DNA of 64,000 nt, taken from NCBI GenBank assembly GCA_963663945.1, contig OY760687.1, forward strand, positions 1,426,001-1,490,000. The letters are read 5' to 3'. Under the pieces are notes generated by a model, which was not told the DNA's origin, searched no databases, and was given only the letters and a program-made list of their open reading frames with translations. This document shows, piece by piece, positions 14,845 through 22,952 of this stretch. Origin of the DNA: Bin87 sp963663945. Lineage in GTDB: Bacteria; Chloroflexota; Dehalococcoidia; Lucifugimonadales; UBA3495. How positions within the stretch are numbered: the first letter of the stretch is position 1; each line of letters starts with the position of its first letter. The position numbers and the translations under genes were made by a program.

Positions 14845-15879
14845 ATGAGACTCGCTGCTCAAGCGAAAGGCGGGTATTACCCGACCCCGCCGAGGGTAAT
14901 TGACCTGGTTGCCCAGCTGCTCTACGGGGCGCGGGGCCGCCCCCGCAGCGCCGACACCCTGCGCGTCCTGGACCCCTGCTGCGGGGCCGGCGACGCCCTG
15001 GCCCATTTCGCGGACCTGCTGCGCGACCGCAGCACGGTGCCGGTGGAGACCTGCGGGGTGGAGCTGCATAGGGAGCGGGCGGAGCAGGCCGCCCACGTCC
15101 TGGACCGCGCCCTGGCCTGCGACCTGTTCGCCACCTCGATAGCCAACAACGCATTCGGCGTGCTGCTCTTGAACCCTCCCTATGATTGGGACAAAGAGGA
15201 CAAGCGGGTGGAACACGCCTTCCTCACCCACACCACCCGCTACCTGACCGACGGCGGGCTGCTGCTGTTCATCGTGCCGAAGCAGCGCCTGGCCGTCTCC
15301 GCCCGCTACCTGTCCTCCCACTACCGGGACCTGCGCTGCTGGGCCTTCCCCAACCCGGAGCGGGAGGTCTTCGACCAGGTGGTACTCATCGGGCGGCGCA
15401 AAGCGGAACCCAGCCCCGATCCCTACGCCGAGGAGCAGGTGCGGGAGTGGGCCTTCGGCGAGCCGGAGGAGTTCTCCTACCGTCCCTACCCGGTCTACAA
15501 CCCGCCGGTGGTTCCCGCCGGGGACATCCTCTTCGCCACCCGGACGGTTGACCCGCTGGCCGCCGTCGCCGAGGCCCGGAAGACCGGCCTGTGGGCCAGC
15601 CAGGAGGTGCGGGACTTCCTGTGGCCCGCCGACGACCGGCGCACCCGCCCGCTGATGCCCCTGCGCCGTGGCCACCTGGCCATGCTGGTGGCGGCGGGTT
15701 TCCTCGACAACCTGGTGCTGGAGGCCGACGGGCAGCGCATCCTGGTCAAGGGGCGCACCACCAAGGAGATGATCCTCGCGGAAGAGACGGAGAACACCGA
15801 GGTCTACCGGGAGCGGCTGAAGACCACGGTGGTGGCCCTGGACCTGGACGGCGGGGAGATCACCGACATCGCCGCCTAA
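14845..15879 (+). CDS. DUF6094-type SAM-dependent DNA methyltransferase
   Basis: The product is 344 residues. It opens with KGGYYPTPPRVIDLV, typical of the plasmid-borne DUF6094 family. It has a SAM-binding motif (RVLDPCCGAGDAL, about residues 40-52) and the amino-methyltransferase motif NPPYDW (110-115), which points to N6-adenine or N4-cytosine methylation of DNA. The rest of the Rossmann fold follows, with LLFIVPKQRL and a C-terminal region of unknown role. No restriction enzyme lies next to it; the partner is the SNF2-like helicase downstream. It may protect the element's DNA or mark it for replication control. Confidence 0.82.
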   Translation: MRLAAQAKGGYYPTPPRVIDLVAQLLYGARGRPRSADTLRVLDPCCGAGDALAHFADLLRDRSTVPVETCGVELHRERAEQAAHVLDRALACDLFATSIANNAFGVLLLNPPYDWDKEDKRVEHAFLTHTTRYLTDGGLLLFIVPKQRLAVSARYLSSHYRDLRCWAFPNPEREVFDQVVLIGRRKAEPSPDPYAEEQVREWAFGEPEEFSYRPYPVYNPPVVPAGDILFATRTVDPLAAVAEARKTGLWASQEVRDFLWPADDRRTRPLMPLRRGHLAMLVAAGFLDNLVLEADGQRILVKGRTTKEMILAEETENTEVYRERLKTTVVALDLDGGEITDIAA

Positions 15880-15926
15880 ACCAGGAACGACAACCACTCC
15901 GACGGCTGCCACGCCAGACGCACACG

Positions 15927-15961
15927 AAGGCCCCGACGGTGAATGAGACCGTCGGGGCCTT
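15927..15961 (+). terminator. Stem-loop between the methyltransferase and helicase genes
   Basis: A 14-bp perfect stem (AAGGCCCCGACGGT/ACCGTCGGGGCCTT) with a seven-base loop is followed by CGCATTTTCC. It is the strongest stem in the series and lies 40 bases upstream of the helicase ATG, so it could attenuate helicase expression. Confidence 0.65.
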
Positions 15962-16002
15962 CGCATTTTCCAACGGCAACCCTCAAATCAAGGAGAACAC
16001 TC

Positions 16003-18363
16003 ATGAACCTGTCAGGTTTCATCGACACCTTCAAGGAGGCCATCGCCAGGAGGGTGGTGGAGTCCTACCCGCCCCTCTACCGGCCCTCGGAAACTCCCGT
16101 CAGGCTGCCCCGGCTGCTGCGCACCCCGATGGGCGGCCAGGAGGACGCCATCAAGGGCACGGCCCTTTCATTGCAGGCCCATAGGGGCACTACGGTGGTG
16201 GGCGAGATGGGCACGGGAAAGACCTTCATCGGCGCTGCCGCCGCCCACGCCGCCGGTTTCCGGCGGGTTTTGATCCTCTGCCCGCCCCATCTCACCCGGA
16301 AGTGGAAGCGGGAGGTGGAGGACACGGTGCCCGGCGCCCGGGCCGCCATCGTCGCCTCCATCACCGACCTGGAGCGGCTGCGGCTCTCCGTGGGTCCCGC
16401 GCCCCTCTTCGCCGTCATGTCCCGGGAGCGCGCCAAGCTCTCCTACCGCTGGCAGCCCGCCGTGGTCCAGCGGTGGGCCGCCGCCGGGGGCCGGATGGTG
16501 CCGGACGAACAGACCGGGGAGCCCTTCCGGGTCCCCTGCTGCCCCACCTGCCACGCCCAGGTGGTGGACAAGGACGGCGTTCCCCTCACCGACGCGGAAC
16601 TCTCCCGCAAGCGGCGCGACTGCGATCGGTGCGGCTCGGCCTTGTGGCAGGCCGACGGCTCCGGCCCGCGCCGGTATCCATTGGCCGACTACGTGAAGCA
16701 CCGGATGAAGGGCTTCTTCGACCTGATGATTGCGGACGAGGTGCATGAGTTCAAGGGTCGCGGCTCCGCCCAGGGCATCGCCGCCGGGGTCCTGGCCGAC
16801 TCCTGCGGCAAGTCCCTTACCCTTACCGGAACGCTCACCGGCGGCTATTCGAGCACGCTGTTCCACCTGCTCTACCGCTTCTCTCCCGACATCCGGGCCG
16901 AGTTCGGACGCTCCGAGGAAAGCCGCTGGATACAGCGCTACGGCTTCCTGGAAGAGACGGTGCGCCACGCCGATGACGGCGACTCCTTCGAGGACGGGCG
17001 CAACAGCCGCCGCAAGGGATACCGCAAGACCGTCCGTGAAAGGCCCGGGCTGGCGCCCTCGGCCCTGTTCCACCTGATCGGCAACAGCGTGTTCCTGCGG
17101 CTCTCCGACGTGGCCTCGGGGCTGCCGCCCTACGAGGAGCAGGTGCTGCTCTCGGGCATGGACCGGGAGGCGGACTTCACCGGCTTCTCCCAGCGCAAGG
17201 CCTACGACGCGGTGTTCGACACCCTGCGCCAGGCTTTGGCGGCGGCGCTTCAGAAGGGTTCCAAGCGGTTGCTGGCCACCTACCTGCAAACCCTCCTGGC
17301 CTATCCCGACGGCTGCACCCGGGGCGAAACGGTCTTCGACCCCCAGACCGGCAACGTCCTTATCCAGATGCCGCCCCTGTCCGAGGACAAGCTCTACCCG
17401 AAGGAGCAGGCGCTCGTTGACCTGGTGGCGGCGGAACGCCTGGCAGGACGCAAGGTGCTGGTCTACGCCACTCACACGGGAACGCGGGACATCACCGAGC
17501 GGATGGAGCAGTTCCTGACCACCCACGGGTTCCGGGTGGCGGTGCTCAAGGCGGACTCGGTGGCCCCGGACCGGCGGGAAAGCTGGGTGGAGGAACGGGT
17601 CAAGCAGGGCATTGACGTGCTCATCTGCCACCCCCGCCTGGTGCAAACCGGCCTGGACCTCATCGACTTCCCAACCCTCTGCTGGTTCGAGACGGATTAC
17701 AGCGTTTACACGATGCGCCAGGCGTCGCGGCGCTCCTGGCGCATCGGGCAGAAGCGCCCGGTGAAGGTGGTGTTCATGGCCTACCGGAACACCCTCCAAG
17801 CCGACGCGCTCAAGCTGGTCGCCAAGAAGCTGCAATCTTCGCTGGCGGTGGAGGGTGAGCTGCCTGAGGACGGTCTGGCCGCCTTCGGGGACGACGGCGA
17901 CGACCTGATGCTGGCCCTGGCCCGCCAGATCGTCAGCGGCGAGGAGGACACCGACTCGGAATCGCTGGAGGCGGTGTTCGCCCAGGCGCGGGACGCCGAG
18001 GCCAGCGCTGAGGAGTTCCTAGTGGACGGCGCTTGGCAGGTCGTCGAGGTCGAGCCGGAGACCGTGGCGGTCAACGGGAATGGCCATCACTCCAACGGCA
18101 ATGGACACGGCGACGGCATCGAGGGGACGGTCGACCTGGTCCTGGGCAACGGACACCACGCCAACGCCAACGGCAACGGCGACGGCCACCGCGACGAACC
18201 CGCCGAAGGGCAGCAGTCCCTCTTCTCCTGGGCCGAGTTCCTTTCCGAGGAACTGGTCAAGCCCCGGGGACGGAACGGCAAGGCCAAACCTGCCACCGCG
18301 TCCCTGTTCGATTGGGCCCTGGAAAAGGAACAGGAGAAGGAGTTGGTGGGGACGGGCCATTAG
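16003..18363 (+). CDS. SNF2-type DEAD/DEAH helicase with zinc ribbon and Asn/Gly-rich tail
   Basis: With the ATG at 16003 (AAGGAG upstream) the product has 786 residues. The N-terminal helicase domain has Walker A at 67-74 (GEMGTGKT) and the DEVH box at 245-248 (IADEVHEF). Between them lies an inserted zinc ribbon with CCPTC (179-183) and CDRC (207-210). The second helicase domain ends with the SNF2-like motif VI region RQASRRSWRIGQKRPV. The last 100 residues hold an Asn/Gly/His-rich linker like that of the Rad52-like protein. Two short hydrophobic motifs follow, QQSLFSW (737-743) and SLFDW (767-771), the first resembling a sliding-clamp-binding motif. SNF2 enzymes move along DNA or displace bound protein. 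Pairing with a DNA methyltransferase is common on conjugative elements. Confidence 0.85.
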   Translation: MNLSGFIDTFKEAIARRVVESYPPLYRPSETPVRLPRLLRTPMGGQEDAIKGTALSLQAHRGTTVVGEMGTGKTFIGAAAAHAAGFRRVLILCPPHLTRKWKREVEDTVPGARAAIVASITDLERLRLSVGPAPLFAVMSRERAKLSYRWQPAVVQRWAAAGGRMVPDEQTGEPFRVPCCPTCHAQVVDKDGVPLTDAELSRKRRDCDRCGSALWQADGSGPRRYPLADYVKHRMKGFFDLMIADEVHEFKGRGSAQGIAAGVLADSCGKSLTLTGTLTGGYSSTLFHLLYRFSPDIRAEFGRSEESRWIQRYGFLEETVRHADDGDSFEDGRNSRRKGYRKTVRERPGLAPSALFHLIGNSVFLRLSDVASGLPPYEEQVLLSGMDREADFTGFSQRKAYDAVFDTLRQALAAALQKGSKRLLATYLQTLLAYPDGCTRGETVFDPQTGNVLIQMPPLSEDKLYPKEQALVDLVAAERLAGRKVLVYATHTGTRDITERMEQFLTTHGFRVAVLKADSVAPDRRESWVEERVKQGIDVLICHPRLVQTGLDLIDFPTLCWFETDYSVYTMRQASRRSWRIGQKRPVKVVFMAYRNTLQADALKLVAKKLQSSLAVEGELPEDGLAAFGDDGDDLMLALARQIVSGEEDTDSESLEAVFAQARDAEASAEEFLVDGAWQVVEVEPETVAVNGNGHHSNGNGHGDGIEGTVDLVLGNGHHANANGNGDGHRDEPAEGQQSLFSWAEFLSEELVKPRGRNGKAKPATASLFDWALEKEQEKELVGTGH

Positions 18364-18377
18364 GCCCAAACGACGGG

Positions 18378-18408
18378 AGGGGATACCGCCATCAGACCGG
18401 TATCCCCT
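18378..18408 (+). terminator. Stem-loop between the helicase gene and the PRTRC cassette
   Basis: An 11-bp stem (AGGGGATACCG/CGGTATCCCCT) with a nine-base loop is followed by CTTCGC. It separates the helicase from the PRTRC genes, which follow one another closely. Confidence 0.55.
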
Positions 18409-18489
18409 CTTCGCAACTACGGCGTTCCGGCAAGGGACGCCGCGCAAAGCTGCAACCGAAACAACACCATTCACTAAAGGAGACGAATC

Positions 18490-18705
18490 ATGGCGAGAGT
18501 GTTTGTGTACGACGACCGCGAGTTCCCCGACCCGGACCCCGAAATGAGCGTCGAGCAGGTGAAGGCGACGCTGGCCGACTTCTACGGCGAGATCGCCAAC
18601 GCCTCGGTCAAGGAGACCACCCGGGGCGAGGACACCATCTTCGAGTTCCAGCGGCGGGTGGGCACCAAGGGCGCTTTCAACCCCGTCCGCAGCCAGGGGA
18701 GGTAA
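18490..18705 (+). CDS. PRTRC system protein C (ubiquitin-like)
   Basis: The product is 71 residues. It matches PRTRC protein C closely: MARVFVYDDREFPDPDPEMSVEQVK at the start and FEFQRRVGTKG near the end. PRTRC C belongs to a beta-grasp, ubiquitin-like family encoded with E1-, E2- and JAB-like partners in the ParB- and ThiF-related cassette. The C-terminus is VRSQGR and lacks a diglycine, so conjugation through a Gly-Gly end is not evident without processing. AAAGGAG precedes the ATG. It heads the cassette: two unknown genes, then PRTRC B, PRTRC A and the ThiF protein follow, with B and A broken by IS elements. The cellular role of PRTRC is unknown. Confidence 0.88.
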   Translation: MARVFVYDDREFPDPDPEMSVEQVKATLADFYGEIANASVKETTRGEDTIFEFQRRVGTKGAFNPVRSQGR

Positions 18706-18709
18706 TCGA

Positions 18710-18940
18710 ATGGACAACCTGACCCTGGCGGGTCTGCTGGCGGCAACGCCGCCGGCGGACCTGAAAATCACCGAACTTGCGGCGGAGCTCACCCTGCCCG
18801 GCGGCGGGCTGGACCTGGACGCGGCGGCGGCCCGGCAGGCCGAGGTGGAACTGGCCTGCGCCCAAGCCCAGGACTACGCCGCCGCCACCAAACGGCTGCT
18901 GGAGGCGATGCAATGGCAACTGCGGCCCCGCCGGTACTGA
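18710..18940 (+). CDS. Small hypothetical protein in the PRTRC cassette
   Basis: The product is 76 residues. It is mostly helical, leucine- and alanine-rich, with an acidic N-terminal half and a basic tail (WQLRPRRY). It has a good GGGGAGG site and starts five bases after the PRTRC C stop. Its 3' end overlaps the next gene by 28 bases. No family was recognised. The close packing suggests it belongs to the cassette. Confidence 0.6.
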   Translation: MDNLTLAGLLAATPPADLKITELAAELTLPGGGLDLDAAAARQAEVELACAQAQDYAAATKRLLEAMQWQLRPRRY

Positions 18941-19761
18941 GCAGCCTGGCCGAAAGGCTCCTGCGGCGTCCGCCGTCGCTGCGGGAGTTGATCGTCCGGC
19001 TGGGCTACGCCGAGGACTACGCCTGGTTCGCCGGGCTGGCGCGCCGCCTCTTTCCCGACGAGGCGGAAACGCTGCTGGCGATACCCGATTTGGGTCAGCG
19101 GCTGGAAGGCTTCGCCCGGCTCTTCGAGGAACGCCACTTCCCCCTCTACGCCCCTTTCATCGAGTTCTATGTGGACGAAGGCGAGGACCCGCCCTTCACC
19201 TGGCTGCGGCGGGGCATCCCCTTCCAGCTCATGGGCATCGGCTACGACGGCCTCCACGAGATGTGGGACGGCTACCGGGAGGGCCTCTCGGCCCTGGCGC
19301 TGCTGGCCGAACCCCCCAATTTCTACAGCGACGAACACGGCGGGCTGCGCACCGCCTGGCTGGAGTGCGCCGCAGAGCGCATCCCGCAGGAGCCTCTGGA
19401 GCGGATTCCGAAAGGCGGCATACCCCTGGACGCCCTGACCGAAACGGTGCGGGACACGGGGTATGAGGGCGCAGCCCGGGCCGCCGCCTGGGTGCGGGCC
19501 GAGACCGGCAACTTCTTCCTCGACCACAGTTTCGAGGACGGCGACTACGACGGCTTCTCCGATCCCTGGGAGGAGGAAATCATCCAGGAGGGAACGGAGG
19601 AGTGGCAGAAGGCCAGCGCGCTGGTGGACTCGGTGGTGAAGCTGGCCGACTGGCTGGAAGGGGACCTGCCGGGCCGCTTCGCCGAAATGCTGGACTTCAT
19701 CCTGCCGCGATTGCCCGAACAAGACCAACAACAGGAGGAAAACGATGCTGACGACCAATGA
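18913..19761 (+). CDS. Hypothetical protein of the PRTRC cassette
   Basis: The product is 282 residues. There is no signal peptide. The sequence is acidic and Trp/Phe-rich (FIEFYVDEGEDPPFTWL, LHEMWDGYREGL) with an acidic C-terminal segment (QDQQQEENDADDQ). It lies between PRTRC C and PRTRC B, where other PRTRC loci carry lettered accessory genes; protein F is a candidate by position and size, but I could not confirm it from motifs. GGAGG lies eight bases upstream of the ATG. The stop overlaps the PRTRC B start by 17 bases, which implies coupled translation. Confidence 0.65.
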   Translation: MATAAPPVLSSLAERLLRRPPSLRELIVRLGYAEDYAWFAGLARRLFPDEAETLLAIPDLGQRLEGFARLFEERHFPLYAPFIEFYVDEGEDPPFTWLRRGIPFQLMGIGYDGLHEMWDGYREGLSALALLAEPPNFYSDEHGGLRTAWLECAAERIPQEPLERIPKGGIPLDALTETVRDTGYEGAARAAAWVRAETGNFFLDHSFEDGDYDGFSDPWEEEIIQEGTEEWQKASALVDSVVKLADWLEGDLPGRFAEMLDFILPRLPEQDQQQEENDADDQ

Positions 19762-19900
19762 CACCCACCGGACGGAATGGTCCCTGCCGGTCCGGGACGA
19801 CCTGCCCCGCGACACTCTCCAGGTCCAACTGGAGGTCTACCAGGAAACCGTCCTGCTGCGGGGTGTCCCGCGTCAACCATTCTTGCCGATTTATCGTCGA

Positions 19901-20692
19901 TTAGTTTTGCCGGTTCACCTCCTCGGCCGCAGCAGTCTCGCCGCGTTGCTGTGCTGCGTCAGTCCGGTAGCTGGGGACGTCGAATTCCAGGATGACGGAG
20001 TGGTGGACCACCCGGTCAATCGCTGCGGCGGTAGCCATGGGGTTGGCGAAGATGCGCTCCCACTCGGAGAAGACCAGGTTGGACGTGATGCCCAGGGACC
20101 GGCGTTCGTAGCGTTCGGCGATGAGGGTGAAGAGGACCTCGGACTCCTCGGCCCCCTGGGGCAGGTAGCCGAGATCGTCCAGGAGGAGGAAGTCGAAGTT
20201 GTCCAGCTTGCGCAGTTGTCGGGGCAGGTCGAAGTCGCGCTTGGCGGCGAGGAGGTCCTGCACCAGGCGGTAGGCTGGAGCGAAGAGGACGGAGTGTCCG
20301 GCTTCCACCAGGCGGTGGCCCAGAGCGCATAGGGCGTGGGTCTTGCCGGTGCCGGGGAGCCCGAAGGCCAGCACGTTGACGCCGTGTTCCACGAAACTGC
20401 CCTGGGCCAGATGGTCCATCTGTTGACGAAGAGTCAGGGGCATCCGGTGATGCTCGAAGGTCTCCCAGGTCTTGCCCGAGGGCAGCCGGGACGCCTGACG
20501 CAGCCGGTTGATGCGCCGGTGGCGGCGATCCTCGGCCTCCTGCTCCAGCACCTCCAGGAAGGTGGACAGGGCCTCGCCGTGGCCAGCCTCAGTGAAACGG
20601 GCCACCGACTGAGCGCCCATGGTGGGCAGCTTGAATTCGCGGCATAGCTCGCCGATGCGCTCCTGGATCACGCTGGTGGGGGTGTCCATCAT
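19901..20692 (-). CDS. istB: IS21 helper ATPase IstB (copy 1)
   Basis: The product is 263 residues from the ATG at 20692, which overlaps the istA stop by four bases (ATGA). IstB is the AAA+ partner that directs the IstA transposase to its target. It has Walker A in GLPGTGKTHAL, Walker B in FLLLDDLGY and the sensor-like ITSNLVFSEW. A longer upstream extension of the frame lies inside istA and is not used. The sequence is identical to that of copy 2, so both are likely functional. Confidence 0.95.
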   Translation of the reverse strand: MMDTPTSVIQERIGELCREFKLPTMGAQSVARFTEAGHGEALSTFLEVLEQEAEDRRHRRINRLRQASRLPSGKTWETFEHHRMPLTLRQQMDHLAQGSFVEHGVNVLAFGLPGTGKTHALCALGHRLVEAGHSVLFAPAYRLVQDLLAAKRDFDLPRQLRKLDNFDFLLLDDLGYLPQGAEESEVLFTLIAERYERRSLGITSNLVFSEWERIFANPMATAAAIDRVVHHSVILEFDVPSYRTDAAQQRGETAAAEEVNRQN

Positions 20693-22191
20693 GCGCACAC
20701 CCCCACCATGGCCGTACTGCTCGTGAGCAGACCGTCGTAGATCTTCAGGTCCGGCTTCCCAGAGAGGACCAGCACCGGAGCCTGGGGCACCCTGGGCTCG
20801 GCCAGTTCCCGCACCTCGGCGTAGTCGAAGGGCTGACCGGTCTCCAGCAGCAGCGACAGGGCGCTGTCCACCATGACCTCCATGGTGGTGGCCGCCAGGT
20901 GCAGGATGCGCACGTACTCCACGTCGGCGCGCTCCCCACGCCACTGCCTGAGCGCGTCGTAGGTGAGCCGGAAGCGCAAGGTGGGAAACAGCTGCTCCCT
21001 GAACCGGTACCGGGCGAATGCTCCGGGCTTGCGCACCAGGGAATTGATCACGTGGCGGTAATTGACGTTTACTTCCCCATCACCGTGCACGCGCGCCATT
21101 CGTTCCACAAAGTGGCCCTTGTAGTACACTTCCACGTGGTCGGAATAGAGGCGGATCTGTACCACCTTGCCAATGAGCCGGGACGGGACGCTGTAGCTGC
21201 GTCCCGCCACCTGGATGGTACTCCACCGGCGCACCTTGGACTGGTAGTTGGCGTATTCCGGCATGGGGGCTGGCGGCAGGGGTCTTAGGCAAGCCATTTC
21301 CTGCTCCAGCTTCCCCCGCACCAGGCGATTGCGCTTCTCCACCATCTTCCGGACGAAACCGGCGTAGTCGTCGGCGGTGTGGAAATCGCGGCTGCCGCGC
21401 AGGATGAGGGCCTGGTCCACGGCGTCTTTCAAACGGTAGTGGGCGTGCTCGGCGACGCCGTTTTCATGGCTCTTGCCAGGATTGATGCGGGTGGATCGGA
21501 CACCGTAGTGGTCCAGCAGGGCGGCGTAATTGTCGTTTAGCGCCCGGCCTCGGCTGCGTTTCATCTCGTGGGTGGCAGCAGAGGTATTGTCGGAACGCAC
21601 CACCTCCGGTACGCCGCCCAGGGCCCAGAGCGCATTCTGTAATCCCTGCTTGAGGGCCAGGAAGGTCTCGCCGGCGGCGACCTCCGCGTAGCGCCAGCCC
21701 GAGTGGCTGAGGATCAGCTGAAACAGCAGGTGGGGGTAGGGCTCACCGGCGACGGTCACTCCCAGGGCGCTGCAGTGGGTGAAATCAAACTGGGCCTCCC
21801 GTCCCGGCGGATGCTCCTGGGGGAAGTACACCTCCTGGTCCGGACCATTCAGCGCCCGCCAGTCCTGTAATCGTCGTTGCAGCGTGCGCAGCTGGGAGGT
21901 GCTGAACTGGCCGGGATGCTGCTCCTCCAGCCATTCGATAATCGTCGTTGCCTTCAGCTTGCCCTTGGGGTCGTCCCGCAGCAGTGGCTCAATCTCCTCT
22001 TCCCACACCCCGTCGAAGGGATCGGACCGAGTGCGCCACCAGCGCTCCGGTTTGGTCTCCGACGGCAACGGGCCACTCTGCCATTTGCGCGCCGAGCGCA
22101 CGCTCATCCCAGACATGGCGGCCGCCGTCTCCTGTGTTTTTCCTTCCATACGTTTTTGCCTCAAAAGTCTGACTTGTCGGTCCTTGATCAA
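20689..22191 (-). CDS. istA: IS21 transposase IstA (copy 1)
   Basis: The product is 500 residues, full length for the family. The N-terminus has a helix-turn-helix (KTQETAAAMSGMSVRSARKW). The DDE catalytic triad is visible as Asp in REAQFDFTH, Asp in VVRSDNTSAATHEMKR and Glu in NPGKSHENGVAEHAHY. A C-terminal beta-barrel-like region (VAGRSYSVPSRLIGKVV) follows. It is the first gene of the istA-istB pair. Nothing indicates inactivation. The three differences from copy 2 are silent. Confidence 0.95.
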   Translation of the reverse strand: MIKDRQVRLLRQKRMEGKTQETAAAMSGMSVRSARKWQSGPLPSETKPERWWRTRSDPFDGVWEEEIEPLLRDDPKGKLKATTIIEWLEEQHPGQFSTSQLRTLQRRLQDWRALNGPDQEVYFPQEHPPGREAQFDFTHCSALGVTVAGEPYPHLLFQLILSHSGWRYAEVAAGETFLALKQGLQNALWALGGVPEVVRSDNTSAATHEMKRSRGRALNDNYAALLDHYGVRSTRINPGKSHENGVAEHAHYRLKDAVDQALILRGSRDFHTADDYAGFVRKMVEKRNRLVRGKLEQEMACLRPLPPAPMPEYANYQSKVRRWSTIQVAGRSYSVPSRLIGKVVQIRLYSDHVEVYYKGHFVERMARVHGDGEVNVNYRHVINSLVRKPGAFARYRFREQLFPTLRFRLTYDALRQWRGERADVEYVRILHLAATTMEVMVDSALSLLLETGQPFDYAEVRELAEPRVPQAPVLVLSGKPDLKIYDGLLTSSTAMVGVCA

Positions 22192-22952
22192 TCCGGCACC
22201 TCCGTGCCGGACGATTTACACCATCCCAACCGGCAAGAATAGTCGGCGCAAGAGGCATTCCTTATTGTCGTCTATCACGGGGCTTCGAGGCTGACCGCAA
22301 CTGGGTCAGGACCGTCTCGGCGGACGAGATCGCCAACGTGTTCATCCGGCACCTGGGCTTCTCGTCCGGGCTGCTGCCCGAAAACGCCCTCTGGTGGAAC
22401 CAGGGGGAGACTGGACAGATGGTGGCCCTGTGGCGCCCGCCCCAGGTGTGGCCGGTGGCGTTGCAACAGGAGGCGTTCCAGCCTCCCGCCCGGCTCCGGC
22501 TGCCCATGCCGGGGCTGGTCTTCGTCTGCTCGCCGGGCCGGGCGCCCTGGGTCTACGCCGCCCTGGAACGGCCAACAGTGCCGGAGCAGCAGCTCTACCG
22601 CGCCCCGGCCTTCAACGTCTTCCGCGACGGGCGGGTCTGCCCCGGCAGCCACCGCTTCCCCGAGAAGGTGGGGCTGATACCCGAGTCCTTCTTCCAGTCC
22701 TTCTTCTCCCTTACCGGAGATACCAGGGACCGGTCGAAGCGACACCCCGACAACCTGCAAGCCCTATGGGAGGAATTGGATGGAAAGGCTGACTACCCGG
22801 TTGAGGACCTGGTTCCCCAATGCACCGTGGGCCACGTCATGGCGGTCTCCGAAGGGAGACGAGGCTACTACCCCTAGCGCCACCCCGCAGCCGGTGGGCT
22901 ACCTCGTAAACCAGCTGTCCCGCGTCAACCATTCTTGCCGATTTATCGTCGA

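Larger units (their letters stand above)
19864..22277 (-). mobile_element. IS21-family element, copy 1
   Basis: The element is 2,414 bp, begins TG and ends CA, and is flanked by the 5-bp direct repeat CGGGG (19859-19863 and 22278-22282). It carries istA and istB on the minus strand with the ATGA overlap typical of IS21. The motif ATTCTTGCCG occurs near the left end and inverted near the right end, consistent with the multiple terminal repeats of this family. It differs from copy 2 (22916-25329) at three positions found by eye. It interrupts PRTRC B. Confidence 0.95.
19745..22877 (+). pseudogene. PRTRC system protein B (E2-like), split by IS21 copy 1
   Basis: The gene starts at the ATG at 19745 (GGAGG upstream), runs to codon 40, and is interrupted at 19863/19864. 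It resumes at 22283 and ends at 22877. Removing the IS and one CGGGG target copy gives an open frame of 238 codons (237 residues), the usual size for PRTRC B. The second part has the family core LYRAPAFNVFRDGRVCPGSHRFP. Cys159 in it is the residue I would expect to be catalytic, because PRTRC B is grouped with E2-like (ubiquitin-conjugating) proteins. The 3' fragment could be read from a GTG at 22338 but would lack the first third. The gene is therefore inactive unless the IS excises precisely. Confidence 0.85.

Noticed and set aside
9180..18408. Intergenic stem-loops as integron attC sites
   Set aside because: They lack the R'/R'' core sites and the extrahelical bases of attC, and no integron integrase is present.
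19901..20944. 347-residue start for IstB
   Set aside because: The first 84 residues lie inside istA; the ATGA overlap at 20689-20692 gives the standard IstB start.
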